Source of the DNA: Candidatus Omnitrophota bacterium | GTDB lineage: Bacteria > Hinthialibacterota > Hinthialibacteria > Hinthialibacterales > Hinthialibacteraceae | Reading direction: 5' to 3' | DNA length: 64,000 bases | Assembly: GCA_040755155.1 (NCBI GenBank) | Contig: JBFMBP010000153.1 | Span: 1 to 64,000 of the forward strand | Shown: one piece after another, positions 17,269-25,901 of the stretch | How the letters are laid out: each line of letters opens with the position of its first letter | Position numbering within the stretch: the first letter of the stretch is position 1 | Notes under the pieces: generated by a model | Seen by the model: only the letters and a program-made list of their open reading frames with translations | Databases searched by the model: none | Told to the model about the DNA's origin: nothing | Translations under genes and position numbers: made by a program

Positions 17269-18279
17269 CGGCGTCTGGGCCGCTTCTTCCGCCGTTCGGG
17301 AAATATTCAATCCGTAATACATGGCCGATCCTCCCCCTAAAGAAATAGCCAATAACAAACTGAGCGATTGCCAGATGAGAGAAAAAGCCACGGCTTCCGA
17401 TTCGGCGATGTCAAATAGACCGAGAGCCAGAATGCACGCCGCCTGGTAAACGCCGATATACCCTGGAGAAGAGGGCAAGGATGCGCCCAGAGCCATGAAG
17501 ACGCCCGTTGTAACCGCCGCGATAAAGGGCAAATTCCATCCCATCGTCCATAGCATGAGATAGATGCCCGACAGATCGAAAGCGAAACATGTGGCGGCGA
17601 TGGCGAAGACGAGCAAAAACCGAAAGGGATTGCGAACGTTTTCCAATCCATCGATGATCTGTTCTCCCCAATCCGTAAATCGCTTGCTTTTATCGCCCAG
17701 CCGATTTTCCAACCATCCGATCATTGTTTTAATCTTCGAACCGCTGAGAAGAAAAACTGCCATTAAAATCAAAGCCGCGATGCCAATGAAAATGCCTTTA
17801 CGAAAGGATGCGTAAAGGGGATTTTGCGGCAGCGAATACGTCAGTAGCCATAGCGCGATTAACGCCAGCGCCGACATATCCATTAACCGGTCGATGACGG
17901 AAGCTGCCGCCGTTTTCAAAAACGGAATGGCGCGCTGGCGGCTGATAACGACGATTCGCGCCATCTCTCCGGCGCGGGCGGGAAAGATGTTGTTGAACAA
18001 ATAGCCAATTTGCAGCGCCCGCCAATAGTGGAGCCAGGGCTGCGACGACCATTCCGACAATAACGCCCAGCGCAAGGCGCGCAAGAAACCCGCCGTAATA
18101 CAGACGGCGACGGCGGGGAAAATCCACCGCCATTGAATTTTCTCAAGGGCGCCGAAAAATTCCTTCCATTCTAAACGGTAAAGAATTATCCCCAATAGAA
18201 GAAGGCTTAGGGCGAAGCCGATGATTATGCGAGTTTTTCCATTTTGAATTTTCACAAACGATCCTATTATTTTATCCAT
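17260..18279 (-). CDS. Flippase-like membrane protein (lysylphosphatidylglycerol synthase TM family, UPF0104)
   Basis: The product is 339 residues with about seven or eight transmembrane helices. Family features include ALRWALLSEW early, LFNNIFPARAGEMARIVVI (the NxxPARxGE motif of the LPG_synthase_TM/YbhN family), SSPGYIGVYQAACILAL and a C-terminal LGGGSAMYYG. Members lie next to glycosyltransferases and are proposed to move lipid-linked intermediates or to supply lipids; few are tested. ATG at 18279 is taken as the start; the codon before it is TTG and no strong ribosome site is visible. It is separated from the glycan cassette by a palindromic repeat. Its 3' end overlaps the convergent membrane glycosyltransferase gene. 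Confidence 0.8.
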   Translation of the reverse strand: MDKIIGSFVKIQNGKTRIIIGFALSLLLLGIILYRLEWKEFFGALEKIQWRWIFPAVAVCITAGFLRALRWALLSEWSSQPWLHYWRALQIGYLFNNIFPARAGEMARIVVISRQRAIPFLKTAAASVIDRLMDMSALALIALWLLTYSLPQNPLYASFRKGIFIGIAALILMAVFLLSGSKIKTMIGWLENRLGDKSKRFTDWGEQIIDGLENVRNPFRFLLVFAIAATCFAFDLSGIYLMLWTMGWNLPFIAAVTTGVFMALGASLPSSPGYIGVYQAACILALGLFDIAESEAVAFSLIWQSLSLLLAISLGGGSAMYYGLNISRTAEEAAQTPSW

Positions 18280-18294
18280 CAAATGATAGAAATC

Positions 18295-18374
18295 GTAGGA
18301 TGGGTCATGTTTTTCGACCCATCAATTACTCCATCCCAAATTCTTGATGGGTCAAAAAACGCGACCCATCCTAC
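18295..18374. repeat. Palindromic intergenic repeat, GTAGGATGGGTC family, copy 1
   Basis: The 80-bp element begins GTAGGATGGGTC and ends GACCCATCCTAC, an exact inverted pair. Internal GACCCATCAA and TTGATGGGTC form two smaller hairpins. A close second copy lies at 25819-25890. It sits between the flippase-like and Nudix genes, just upstream of the former's start. It is probably a REP/MITE-like non-coding element. Confidence 0.8.
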
Positions 18375-18396
18375 TTTTCTAACCACATGTCGCATG

Positions 18397-18972
18397 TCAC
18401 TGTTTTTCATGCAGCCGGATTCCCAAAAGAGACAACTGATGCGCCGCAATCGCCATCACCGACATCACGTCCTGAATCTCCCCCCGCCGGATCATTTCCA
18501 AGCATTGGGATAAAGAAAACCAGGCGATTTGAATCACTTCTCTTTCGTCAATCTCCGCATTAGGAACCGCTTCAAAATGGGAACTGGAAAAAACATGCGT
18601 GGGATTGTCGAACGTGTCCATTCCCGGCTGATAATAAATCAGCGGTGAGAGTTCCCGGCAGCGCAATCCCGTCTCTTCGAGTCCCTCTCGGATGGCGGCC
18701 TCTTCCGGCTTTTCCCCCTCGTCGATCTTCCCGCCGGAAATTTCCCACGACAAGCCGTTAATCAACTGCCGGTATTGTTGAACCAGAAGAATCGAATCGT
18801 CCCGATGAATCAGCAATCCCGAACGCGGCCCGTGCTTGATGACGAAATACTCCTTAGCGTATTCGCCGAAGTCCACCTTCGTCCGTTCGATGGAGTAATG
18901 GGGATTGCGATATTCGATTTGCAGGATTTTACGGGACAATGGCGGATTCATATAACATACTTTCATGACCAT
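18397..18972 (-). CDS. Nudix hydrolase (ADP-ribose pyrophosphatase-like)
   Basis: The product is 191 residues from the ATG at 18972. A TTG five codons earlier and an ATG at the MNPPL position are alternatives, and no start has a convincing ribosome site. The full Nudix box GX5EX7REUXEEXGU is present as GGKIDEGEKPEEAAIREGLEETGL within the middle of the protein, so Mg-dependent cleavage of a nucleoside diphosphate linked to another group is expected. The preceding LVQQYRQLINGLSWEISGG matches ADP-sugar pyrophosphatases (NudF type). It follows the GT2 gene directly. In this cassette it may remove side products or recycle ADP-sugars, which is inference. Confidence 0.85.
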   Translation of the reverse strand: MVMKVCYMNPPLSRKILQIEYRNPHYSIERTKVDFGEYAKEYFVIKHGPRSGLLIHRDDSILLVQQYRQLINGLSWEISGGKIDEGEKPEEAAIREGLEETGLRCRELSPLIYYQPGMDTFDNPTHVFSSSHFEAVPNAEIDEREVIQIAWFSLSQCLEMIRRGEIQDVMSVMAIAAHQLSLLGIRLHEKQ

Positions 18973-18990
18973 CGTTCGGATCGCCAATTT

Positions 18991-19722
18991 CTATTCGTCT
19001 TTGACGCGAATGGGAGTTTTATCGAATAAGGATTTATGGGAAAAATAGATTTCGTAATACAGTTTAAAAAACGTCGTTACGACTTCGCGGAAATTCTTGA
19101 AGGAAAAGGAGGTGCTGCCTTCCAAGCCTCTCGTTTCATAGTAGGGTATTTCATAGTAAGAGCAACCCGACCGCAAGCATTTCACGGCCATTTCCGCCAT
19201 ATAGCTGAAACGCTTGGATTGAATATGGAAAGTCCTAAGCCTTTCCGTCGGATACATGCACCCACCGTTGATGTATTGAACGTAAATATTGAAAACAATG
19301 ATATAAATCAGACTGAACATGCGGGAAAGAATCAACCTCTTTCTCCCGCGAATTTCGTTGTTCATCATATAAAGAAAGATGACGTCCGCCTTATCGCGAT
19401 GGTGGAAAAGCAATTTGATGCTGTCGAGGGATACGGGATCGTCGCCGGAAATAATGCTGAATCGAGGATATTTCGCGGTCGCTATCGCTTCCTTCAAGCC
19501 TTGGCCGAGACCTTGATTGCGCGGGTGATGGATGGAGCGGATAAAGCTGTATTTCGATTCGAGTTCCTTGATAACCTCGCCGGTTCCATCCGTGCTGCCG
19601 TCGTTGACGATGATTAAATCGAGGGGAATGCCGCCGAGGCTATTCGCCGCTTCGATGATTTTCAGCGCCGTATTTTTCAAATGTTTTTCTTCGTTCAACG
19701 CGGGAATGTAAATGGAAATCAT
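18991..19722 (-). CDS. Family 2 glycosyltransferase (polyprenyl-phosphate sugar synthase-like)
   Basis: The product is 243 residues with a GT-A fold. It starts MISIYIPALNEEKHLKNT, with LDLIIVNDGSTDGTGEV for nucleotide binding and SIISGDDPVSLDS as the metal-binding region, where GDDP replaces the usual DAD. It resembles dolichyl- or undecaprenyl-phosphate mannose/glucose synthases but has no C-terminal membrane helices, so it is soluble or peripheral. It would transfer a sugar from a nucleotide donor to a lipid carrier or glycan. It lies just upstream of the Nudix gene in the minus-strand cassette. Confidence 0.85.
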   Translation of the reverse strand: MISIYIPALNEEKHLKNTALKIIEAANSLGGIPLDLIIVNDGSTDGTGEVIKELESKYSFIRSIHHPRNQGLGQGLKEAIATAKYPRFSIISGDDPVSLDSIKLLFHHRDKADVIFLYMMNNEIRGRKRLILSRMFSLIYIIVFNIYVQYINGGCMYPTERLRTFHIQSKRFSYMAEMAVKCLRSGCSYYEIPYYETRGLEGSTSFSFKNFREVVTTFFKLYYEIYFSHKSLFDKTPIRVKDE

Positions 19723-19755
19723 CGCAGAGCAACTCTTTTCCTCGATGAAAAACTT

Positions 19756-20256
19756 CTAATCTTTCGAACGAAGCGATTCTAGGGATTGCTGCAAGAATAA
19801 TCGCAAATCTGCATCGCTTTTAGGCTCCCAAGCGGGAAAATTATTTTCTTCAGGATAGAACGGACCCGCCGCCGCTTCGTGAATCACGGCGAAATCGGAC
19901 AATAAAACAACGGAATGCCATAATGAAGAAGAGATGCGGTATATGAAGGTTTTTCCGCTTCCTCTCGGCCCCATTTCGATTTTGTTAATCGCTTTTCCTT
20001 CCTCGTCGAAAAGAAGGACGGCCAAATCGCCCTCGATGACATGAAACGATTCGCTTTTGCCTACATGCCGGTGGGGACGAACCAAAGAATCCCGGCAAAA
20101 TGCGATGACCATTTCCTGCACCAAGTCTTTATGGTTGCGATGAAGGCAAAGGCGCGAACGCCTTCGCGGCGAAGCCTCCGCTTCCTGCTTGAGTTTCGAC
20201 AACCAGGCTTCATCGACTTCGATAATGTCCTGTTCGCAAAAAAACGCTTCCGCCAT
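19756..20256 (-). CDS. WbuC-family cupin metalloprotein
   Basis: The product is 166 residues. The cupin motif PHRHVGKSESFHVIEGDLAV supplies the His-x-His, Glu and a later His (SLWHSVV), and an N-terminal RSRLCLHRNHKD stretch is typical of WbuC proteins from O-antigen and surface-polysaccharide clusters. Their reaction is not established. The start ATG shares its first base with the stop of the DegT gene (TAATG), so translation is probably coupled. Membership of a sugar-biosynthesis operon fits the family's usual location. Confidence 0.8.
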   Translation of the reverse strand: MAEAFFCEQDIIEVDEAWLSKLKQEAEASPRRRSRLCLHRNHKDLVQEMVIAFCRDSLVRPHRHVGKSESFHVIEGDLAVLLFDEEGKAINKIEMGPRGSGKTFIYRISSSLWHSVVLLSDFAVIHEAAAGPFYPEENNFPAWEPKSDADLRLFLQQSLESLRSKD

Positions 20257-21365
20257 TAAACGCCGCTCCGATAGAATTCTTTAATTTGCTTTATGACGTA
20301 ATGGATGTCGTCTTCCGTTAACTTTTCATGGCAGGGAACGCACAGAATCCGCTTCAACAGCCGTTGCGCGTTGGGATATTCTCCCTTTACGCCGTTCCGA
20401 TAAGCCGGTTGTTCGGGCATCAATATAGGATGTTGGATTTTGGTCTCAACACCTTGGGCTTCGAGAAAAGTTTTCAATTCGTCTCGTCGGGATGCGCGTA
20501 TGGTGAAGGTATAATAAACATTCCATTCACCCGCCGATTCGCACGGCAAATCGACGATTCCCGCCAATTCTATTTGATAAATCGCCGCGAAGCGTCTTCG
20601 CGTTTCGATAATCTCTGACAATCCGCGCAAACGTTGCAGGAGAACGGCGGCTTGGATCGTATCCATCCTTCCATTGAGACTGGTTTCGTAGCACGTCTCG
20701 CGGTTGACAACGCCATTATACCGCAGGTAAATCAGCCGGTCGTAAAGTTCCTTTTCATCCGTCACTACAACGCCCGCTTCCCCGCAAGCGGCGAAGACTT
20801 TCATAGGATTCATGCTGAAACAAGCGATGCGGCCATAAGAACCTGCAACTTGGTCATTCAATCGCGCGCCAAAAGCTTGGGCGGCATCTTCGATCACTAT
20901 GAGATTATGCTTTTGCGCCAGTTCCATGATTTCCGGCATGCGGCATACCTTGCCAGTATAGTGCACAGGAACGATGGCTTTCGTTTTGGGGGAAATGAGT
21001 TTTTCGATGCTTAGCGGATCGATATTCAAATCGTCGCGGATATCGGCGAAAACCGGCGTCGCGCCTGTCATGGCTATAGCGTTAGCAGAAGCGATCCAGG
21101 ATAAAGAAGTAGTAATGACTTCGTCTCCACGTCCAAGATCAAGACTTTTTAAACCTAAGTATAAAGCGTCCGTCCCGGAATTGACGCCGACGGCGTATTT
21201 CCTTCCACAATAAGACGCGATGGCTTCTTCGAATTCCTGAACTTCCGGACCTAGAATGAAGCGTCCATGAAGAAATACCTTATTGATCGCTTCTAACAAA
21301 TCGTTTCGAGATTGATCGTCGAGGATGCGCAAATCTAAAAAAGGTACTCGTCTTTCCATTATCAT
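20256..21365 (-). CDS. DegT/DnrJ/EryC1/StrS sugar aminotransferase
   Basis: The product is 369 residues, full length for this PLP-dependent fold-type I family that aminates keto-sugar nucleotides. It begins VPFLDLR, has NSGTDALYLGLKSL for phosphate binding and VIEDAAQAFGA for the pyridine-ring Asp. The Schiff-base lysine is K189 in FSMNPMKVFAACGEAG. This NPMK-AACGE variant differs from the usual HP-K-GE-GG motif but keeps the lysine. The product is probably an aminosugar used by the GT2 enzyme or built onto lipid. It overlaps the cupin gene by one base. Confidence 0.9.
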   Translation of the reverse strand: MIMERRVPFLDLRILDDQSRNDLLEAINKVFLHGRFILGPEVQEFEEAIASYCGRKYAVGVNSGTDALYLGLKSLDLGRGDEVITTSLSWIASANAIAMTGATPVFADIRDDLNIDPLSIEKLISPKTKAIVPVHYTGKVCRMPEIMELAQKHNLIVIEDAAQAFGARLNDQVAGSYGRIACFSMNPMKVFAACGEAGVVVTDEKELYDRLIYLRYNGVVNRETCYETSLNGRMDTIQAAVLLQRLRGLSEIIETRRRFAAIYQIELAGIVDLPCESAGEWNVYYTFTIRASRRDELKTFLEAQGVETKIQHPILMPEQPAYRNGVKGEYPNAQRLLKRILCVPCHEKLTEDDIHYVIKQIKEFYRSGV

Positions 21366-21410
21366 TCATCACCAAATCGAAGATGCTCGGTTTGAGATCG
21401 ATCTTCGTCT

Positions 21411-22109
21411 TTATTCCGTTAATTTGGGAGAAAAACCAATGGCGAAATAATACCACGCCATTTTGGAATATCCCGTGTGAACCAGTTCGTCATTCATGGT
21501 GAACGCAATCGTGCGATGGTAATATTGATCGATCAAAGTCATCAACTCTTCTTGCTCATAACAATGAACATGGGATGCTTGGCTTAACGGACTTTGATAA
21601 GGATAGGAATAAATGCTTGGCGAGCCGATGACGATCATTCCATGTGGCTTGCATCGGGAAGCCATAGCGGCGATCAATCGATTCCCTTGCTCTACGGTCA
21701 AGTGTTCGATGACGTCCAGGGCAATAACTACGTCGAATTTTTCTGGAAGATTCAATTCGAACAAGTCGCCTTGAATAAACTTGCAATTCGAACGCCGATT
21801 GATAGATCGCGCCTCTTCTATTTCCGTGCATTTCAATTCGACGCCCGTGGCTTCGGTGCAATGCTGACTGAGAAAAATGCAGCCGAGTCCAGACCCCGAA
21901 CCGATCTCCAATAGACAGTCGCTTTTCTTGATTAACCGGGCGACGAATTTATATCGCGCTAACCGGATCAGAAACCGCAGCATATCCTTTTCAATAAAAC
22001 TGGCGTATTCCGGCGGCAGGGTGATCGGCGGATGCTGGGCGTATAATTCCTGCACCAATTTCTTATATTGTTCCGGATCGGCGTTGTAGGTCCCGATATC
22101 AATATCCAT
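21411..22109 (-). CDS. SAM-dependent class I methyltransferase
   Basis: The product is 232 residues. The SAM-binding glycine motif CLLEIGSGSGLGCIFLS is near residue 65, followed by an acidic residue after the second strand (ATGVELK) and FDVVIALDVIEHL, which together define a class I Rossmann methyltransferase. A C-terminal region with HVHCYEQEELMTLI resembles UbiG/SAM-MT-11-type enzymes. The target is unknown; a sugar or lipid intermediate of the cassette is likely. It overlaps the upstream acetyltransferase gene by 11 nt. Confidence 0.8.
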   Translation of the reverse strand: MDIDIGTYNADPEQYKKLVQELYAQHPPITLPPEYASFIEKDMLRFLIRLARYKFVARLIKKSDCLLEIGSGSGLGCIFLSQHCTEATGVELKCTEIEEARSINRRSNCKFIQGDLFELNLPEKFDVVIALDVIEHLTVEQGNRLIAAMASRCKPHGMIVIGSPSIYSYPYQSPLSQASHVHCYEQEELMTLIDQYYHRTIAFTMNDELVHTGYSKMAWYYFAIGFSPKLTE

Positions 22110-22680
22110 TGCCTTGTTCTTTCAGTTTCTTTTCCCATTCCAACATATCTTGACGGCGATCTTTGAGCCTAATGGCGGGAACGCCCGCATAGACGCCCCA
22201 CGGTTCCAGGTCTTTGTTGACGAGAGAAAGCGCGCCGACCGAGCAGCCTTCACCCAACGCGCAAGCGGGAAGCACGACGCTTCCCGCTCCAATCAGGACG
22301 TGCTTTCCGAGAGTGACTTTCCCTTTCTTCCCCCCAGTCATTTCCGGCGGAACTATCGGCCCTGAAAGAAATTCTCCCGAATAGTCATCGCTAGAAGTAA
22401 ATATTTTCACCCCCGGCGCCAAGGTGACGAAATCTTCCATAACAAGGCCGTACTTCGCACCAATAAAACAGAAATTGGGGATGCTTACATAATGGCCAAT
22501 CTCTAACGGCCCCGTAGCGATGATAATGGTAAAGTCGTCAATGCGAACATGATCGCCTAGCGATATATTCTCCACGCCGTAAACGCTGGCGCGGTTATGG
22601 ATTTTTATATTCTTGCCCAGTCGGCGAAAACCGTAATTTTTTAGTTCGTTTTCGGTTAGGTATTCCCCGCCAAGATTCAT
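22099..22680 (-). CDS. Left-handed beta-helix acyltransferase (WbbJ/NodL/LacA type)
   Basis: The product is 193 residues with hexapeptide repeats ([LIV]-G-x4): SLGDHVRIDD, EIGHYVSIPN, TLGKHVLIGAGSVVLPA and ALGEGCSVGALSLV. The end VYAGVPAIRLKDR is typical of sugar O- or N-acetyltransferases that use acetyl-CoA and act as trimers. Its partner gene downstream is a methyltransferase, with overlapping reading frames. It probably acetylates the sugar made by the cassette. Confidence 0.85.
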   Translation of the reverse strand: MNLGGEYLTENELKNYGFRRLGKNIKIHNRASVYGVENISLGDHVRIDDFTIIIATGPLEIGHYVSIPNFCFIGAKYGLVMEDFVTLAPGVKIFTSSDDYSGEFLSGPIVPPEMTGGKKGKVTLGKHVLIGAGSVVLPACALGEGCSVGALSLVNKDLEPWGVYAGVPAIRLKDRRQDMLEWEKKLKEQGNGY

Positions 22681-22735
22681 TTTTTTCTCAGTTCTAATCT
22701 AATAAAAAGGGTATTTTAAACCAGTCAAATAGAAA

Positions 22736-23791
22736 CTACGGCTTGCATTTCACTAAGCACCGCCCCGTAATCTCGCCCTTCGTCATTTTCTCGATGGCGA
22801 TGTTAATGTCGTCTAGGTGGAAATGGTCCGTAATCACTTCTTTCAAGTTCAATTTCCCCGCCTGGCATAATTTGATGTAGCGGGGAATGTCCTCCGTGGG
22901 ATACGTTTCGCCGCCTTCGGAGCCGGTGATGATTTTCTTGAAGTGAATCGGCAGAGAATAGATAGTAATATTATTCCCTTTTTTGGGAACGCCTACCAAT
23001 ACGACTTTCCCTTGCGGTTTGGTCAATTCATAAGCCAGTTCGATGATGCGCGGTTGGCCAGTGTTATCGATGGCGACATCCACGCCTGCGTTTTCCACGA
23101 TCTTCTGGATTTCTGTTTTCGCATCCGTTTTGTTGGAATTGATAATGTGGGTTGCGCCCAATTTGGAAGCCAGCTTTAACTTGTCGTCGAAAAGGTCGAT
23201 GGCGATAATGGGATAGGCGGAGACCATCGCCGCCGCCTGGACCATGTTGAGGCCGACGCCTCCCGCTCCGAAGATAACGACAGATTGGCCGATCTTTACT
23301 TGAGCGTTGTTGTTGATGACGCCTATAGCCGTCGTAACGGCGCAGCCGAAGAGGGGCGCGGTCTGCTGGTCGAAATCCTTGGGAATGGGCGTAATGCGGT
23401 TTTCCGAAACGATGGAATATTCGCTAAAAGTGGTCACCCAGCCGGAATTGACGCGCTGGCCGTTCCAATCGTAAGCGGGGGGATTGGCTTGGATTCCCTT
23501 CCCTTTCCGCCAATGCAGCACTACAAGATCGCCGGGTTTGGCCGCCGTAACGCCGGGGCCGGTTTCGATCACCGTTCCCACGCCTTCATGACCCAGCAGA
23601 TGGGGCAGGAACTTATCCGGTCCCTTGGCTGCCTGGATTTCGTTAATCTGCGCGCCGCAGATGCCGCTGTAATGAATCTGCACCAAAACCTGGCCGATAT
23701 CGAGTTGCGAAGGCAGAGCGATTTCAGCGATGGCCAACGGCTGGTTGGATTCCACCAGTATCGCCGCCTTCATGGTTTTCACGGATGTCAT
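22736..23791 (-). CDS. Zn-type medium-chain alcohol/polyol dehydrogenase
   Basis: The product is 351 residues from MTSVKTMKAAIL, chosen because GGGAG precedes this ATG and because the longer frame to 23980 overlaps the neighbouring methyltransferase by 106 nt with unrelated residues. The catalytic zinc ligands are visible as Cys45 (SGICGAQI), His68/Glu69 (LLGHEGVG) and Cys150. The Rossmann motif is VVIFGAGGVGLN. The usual four-cysteine structural zinc lobe is absent: the region after GDLVVLHW has no cysteine. It should oxidise or reduce a sugar, polyol or aldehyde with NAD(P). In this cassette it may supply the keto group that DegT aminates. Confidence 0.85.
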   Translation of the reverse strand: MTSVKTMKAAILVESNQPLAIAEIALPSQLDIGQVLVQIHYSGICGAQINEIQAAKGPDKFLPHLLGHEGVGTVIETGPGVTAAKPGDLVVLHWRKGKGIQANPPAYDWNGQRVNSGWVTTFSEYSIVSENRITPIPKDFDQQTAPLFGCAVTTAIGVINNNAQVKIGQSVVIFGAGGVGLNMVQAAAMVSAYPIIAIDLFDDKLKLASKLGATHIINSNKTDAKTEIQKIVENAGVDVAIDNTGQPRIIELAYELTKPQGKVVLVGVPKKGNNITIYSLPIHFKKIITGSEGGETYPTEDIPRYIKLCQAGKLNLKEVITDHFHLDDINIAIEKMTKGEITGRCLVKCKP

Positions 23792-23874
23792 TCGATGTCT
23801 CTCCCGGTTGTTATGTTCCTGCTCAAGGGCAGAAAAAACCTTGCCCTTGGCGCCCATTATTTTAGAAATAGAAA

Positions 23875-24537
23875 TTACTCGAAATAGATAAATTCGTAGT
23901 CGCCTGTATATCCGAAATGGCGGTATAGCCAAATCCATTCCGCCGTATCGAAGAAGGATTCGCAGGTCAGCGCCCAGCATTGCAGGTTGAATTGCTCCAG
24001 CTCGTTGCGGTAGCTTTCCAGCATCACATAGCGGTTAACGCCCACGCGCTCGATTTCCCGCAGCGCCGTCTCTAGCTCGAAAATGCGCAGGTTATGCAGG
24101 CAGCCCAGCGAAATCGCCAGGTCGAAATAATTATCGCCCCAAGGATAGGCGTCCTGCGCGCGATAGCGGATCAGATGATCGCGGATGCCTTCCGGCGCGT
24201 CGGCGAGGCCGTGGCGGGAGATGTCGAAGCCGACGACTTCGGATTCGGGCAGTAATTGCTTCAGTTCGTAAAGCAAATGCGCCTTGCCGCAGCCCACGTC
24301 CAAAATCTTGGCGTTGGATTTCAAGTTATAAATGTCGATTAACTGCTTAGCGACGACGGACCAACGCCCGTCGTATTTATAACCGCCGTAGCCATAACGG
24401 CGGTCGCCGTCCCAATAGTCGTATTCGTATTCCTTCGCTTTCAACATGCAATGGACTTTATCGTCAACCATGCGGTCGATATACGCCCGTTTCGCTCTTT
24501 TGTGCAGAGGAGTAACGATGTTCAACAAACGGCCCAT
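23875..24537 (-). CDS. SAM-dependent class I methyltransferase
   Basis: The product is 220 residues with start ATG after AAGGAG. The SAM-binding core is ILDVGCGKAHLLYEL, then VVGFDIS and DNYFDLAISLGCLHNL. An N-terminal YDYWDGDRRYGYGGYKYDGRW stretch rich in Tyr/Gly is seen in methyltransferases of surface-glycan and nucleotide-sugar clusters. The substrate is unknown. It lies upstream of the alcohol dehydrogenase in the same direction. Confidence 0.8.
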   Translation of the reverse strand: MGRLLNIVTPLHKRAKRAYIDRMVDDKVHCMLKAKEYEYDYWDGDRRYGYGGYKYDGRWSVVAKQLIDIYNLKSNAKILDVGCGKAHLLYELKQLLPESEVVGFDISRHGLADAPEGIRDHLIRYRAQDAYPWGDNYFDLAISLGCLHNLRIFELETALREIERVGVNRYVMLESYRNELEQFNLQCWALTCESFFDTAEWIWLYRHFGYTGDYEFIYFE

Positions 24538-24570
24538 AAGCCTTCTCCTTCTAGTTCTGAATATTATTCG

Positions 24571-24730
24571 CTCATTTTACGCATTTCCATTCCCTCGCCC
24601 TTTGGGAGAGGGTTAGGGTGAGGGGGCTAAGTTTAATCTTATCAGCCCTCACCTAACCTCTCCCAATCTTGGGAGAGGGATAGGGAAAACAGCAAAATCA
24701 TAATAAAATGGTCTTCGTGCGCAACATGCG
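24571..24730. repeat. About 160-bp element with terminal inverted repeats, CCCTCGCC family, copy A
   Basis: The element starts CTCATTTTACGCA and ends TGCGCAACATGCG, an imperfect inverted pair (9 of 13). Inside is TCCCTCGCCCTTTGGGAGAG, then an inverted region containing CCCTCACCTAACCTCTCCC and TTGGGAGAGGG. A copy of almost the same length and structure lies at 37431-37589. The right end abuts the stop codon of the APH-like gene at 24731. Confidence 0.75.
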
Positions 24731-25792
24731 TTATTTAGTCACCCTCATTTCCACAAACGGCGCGGCATTCAAATCGATTTGGCCGAACATGGCGCGCGCC
24801 TTGGCGAGTTGCGCCTCCTTGACGGCGTCGAAAACTTCCGGTGAAGAAGCGAAGCGGCGGCGGTCGGCGCCGACCTTGATAAATTCGTTTAAAAGGATGC
24901 AGCACCATTTGACCTGATAGACGGGCCGCAAAAGCGCAATGCGCCGCAACAGGATTTCCGGCTTGGAAATATCATTAACTATAATATCAATAAAAAAAGG
25001 ATGCAATGATCGCGGGATGGGCGTTCCCACATGGCATAAGAAATCGCAGACCATCTTAGCGGCGTCGTCCCAACCGGCGTATTCGAAATCGAGAAAGCGA
25101 ATGCGTCCTTCCGGCGTCAACAAGGCGTTATGAAAACCAAAATCCGATGGCGAAAGGCAGCGTTCGTCATGAGTCAACTCCCTTTCCATGGCGGCAGGAC
25201 CGCCAGCAGATCGGTTGACGGCTTCTTTGATTCGCGCCCATATTGTTTTCATTTCATTCTGGATGAAATCTCTCGCCGCGCCGTCTATGGGTGATGCATC
25301 TTTCACGGCTTCCAACATTTGCAGACGGCGGTCGACGCAACGCAGATGGCTCGCCAGGCTGAAGCACGCTTCCGAGCCGATGGGCAGCATTTGCGCTTCC
25401 GGCGCTTCTTTATGGCGATTTACCTCCCGGAAAAAATCGACGGCGATGCGAATTTTTTCTTCCGTAATTTCACTCGCCTGCAACCGCCGCCCTTCGACGA
25501 ATTCATACAGTCCCATACCATGCTCGGAATCCCGCGCCAAGGGTTGAGGCAAAGCGCGCAGCCCTTGATTCCAGGCGAATTGCGTAAAGCGAAATTCGGA
25601 ATCGAGCCGGTCGCGAGGATCGTTTTCATGGCGAAAATAGGCTTTGAGAAAATAACGGGATCGATCCAATTCGATGCGGTAGCCGCGATTGTTGCCGCCG
25701 CCAGGAACGGGATGCAGCGAAAAATCGCCGTTCAGACCGGCGGACTTCAACAAGGAGGGAATAGCGGCTTGAATTTCGGATTCCGTAATCAC
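24731..25792 (-). CDS. Aminoglycoside phosphotransferase-family small-molecule kinase
   Basis: The product is 353 residues from a GTG preceded by AAGG. The kinase-like fold is shown by SPSDFGFHNALLT, with the catalytic Asp and Asn spaced as in H-x-D-x4-N although the His is replaced by Pro. IRFLDFEYAGWDD follows as the metal-binding D-F-E. An N-terminal glycine-rich turn (PGGGNNRGYRI) and a substrate-side helical region are also present. The family phosphorylates hydroxyl groups of sugars, choline or antibiotics. In this cassette a sugar or alditol kinase is likelier than antibiotic resistance. The stop touches the end of repeat copy A. Confidence 0.75.
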   Translation of the reverse strand: MITESEIQAAIPSLLKSAGLNGDFSLHPVPGGGNNRGYRIELDRSRYFLKAYFRHENDPRDRLDSEFRFTQFAWNQGLRALPQPLARDSEHGMGLYEFVEGRRLQASEITEEKIRIAVDFFREVNRHKEAPEAQMLPIGSEACFSLASHLRCVDRRLQMLEAVKDASPIDGAARDFIQNEMKTIWARIKEAVNRSAGGPAAMERELTHDERCLSPSDFGFHNALLTPEGRIRFLDFEYAGWDDAAKMVCDFLCHVGTPIPRSLHPFFIDIIVNDISKPEILLRRIALLRPVYQVKWCCILLNEFIKVGADRRRFASSPEVFDAVKEAQLAKARAMFGQIDLNAAPFVEMRVTK

Positions 25793-25818
25793 GCCAACGC
25801 CTTTTAATTAATTAAAAA

Positions 25819-25890
25819 GTAGGATGAGTCGCGTTTTTTGACCCATCGGTTTTCAATAATGGATGGGTCAAACGGCATGACTCATCCTAC
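25819..25890. repeat. Palindromic intergenic repeat, GTAGGATGGGTC family, copy 2
   Basis: A 72-bp element begins GTAGGATGAGTC and ends GACTCATCCTAC, with internal GACCCATCG and GGATGGGTC. It shares sequence and nested-hairpin layout with 18295-18374. The outer arms carry a compensating G-to-A/C-to-T change that keeps the pairing, so structure rather than sequence appears maintained. Confidence 0.8.
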
Positions 25891-25901
25891 GCTCGTAATC
25901 C

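Noticed and set aside
22736-23980. Longer start for the alcohol dehydrogenase
   Set aside because: The extra 63 residues are unrelated to the family and overlap the upstream methyltransferase gene by 106 nt; a good ribosome site supports the internal ATG at 23791.
24571-24730. Target-site duplication at repeat copy A
   Set aside because: Only a short TTATT is shared by the two flanks, too little to claim a duplication.
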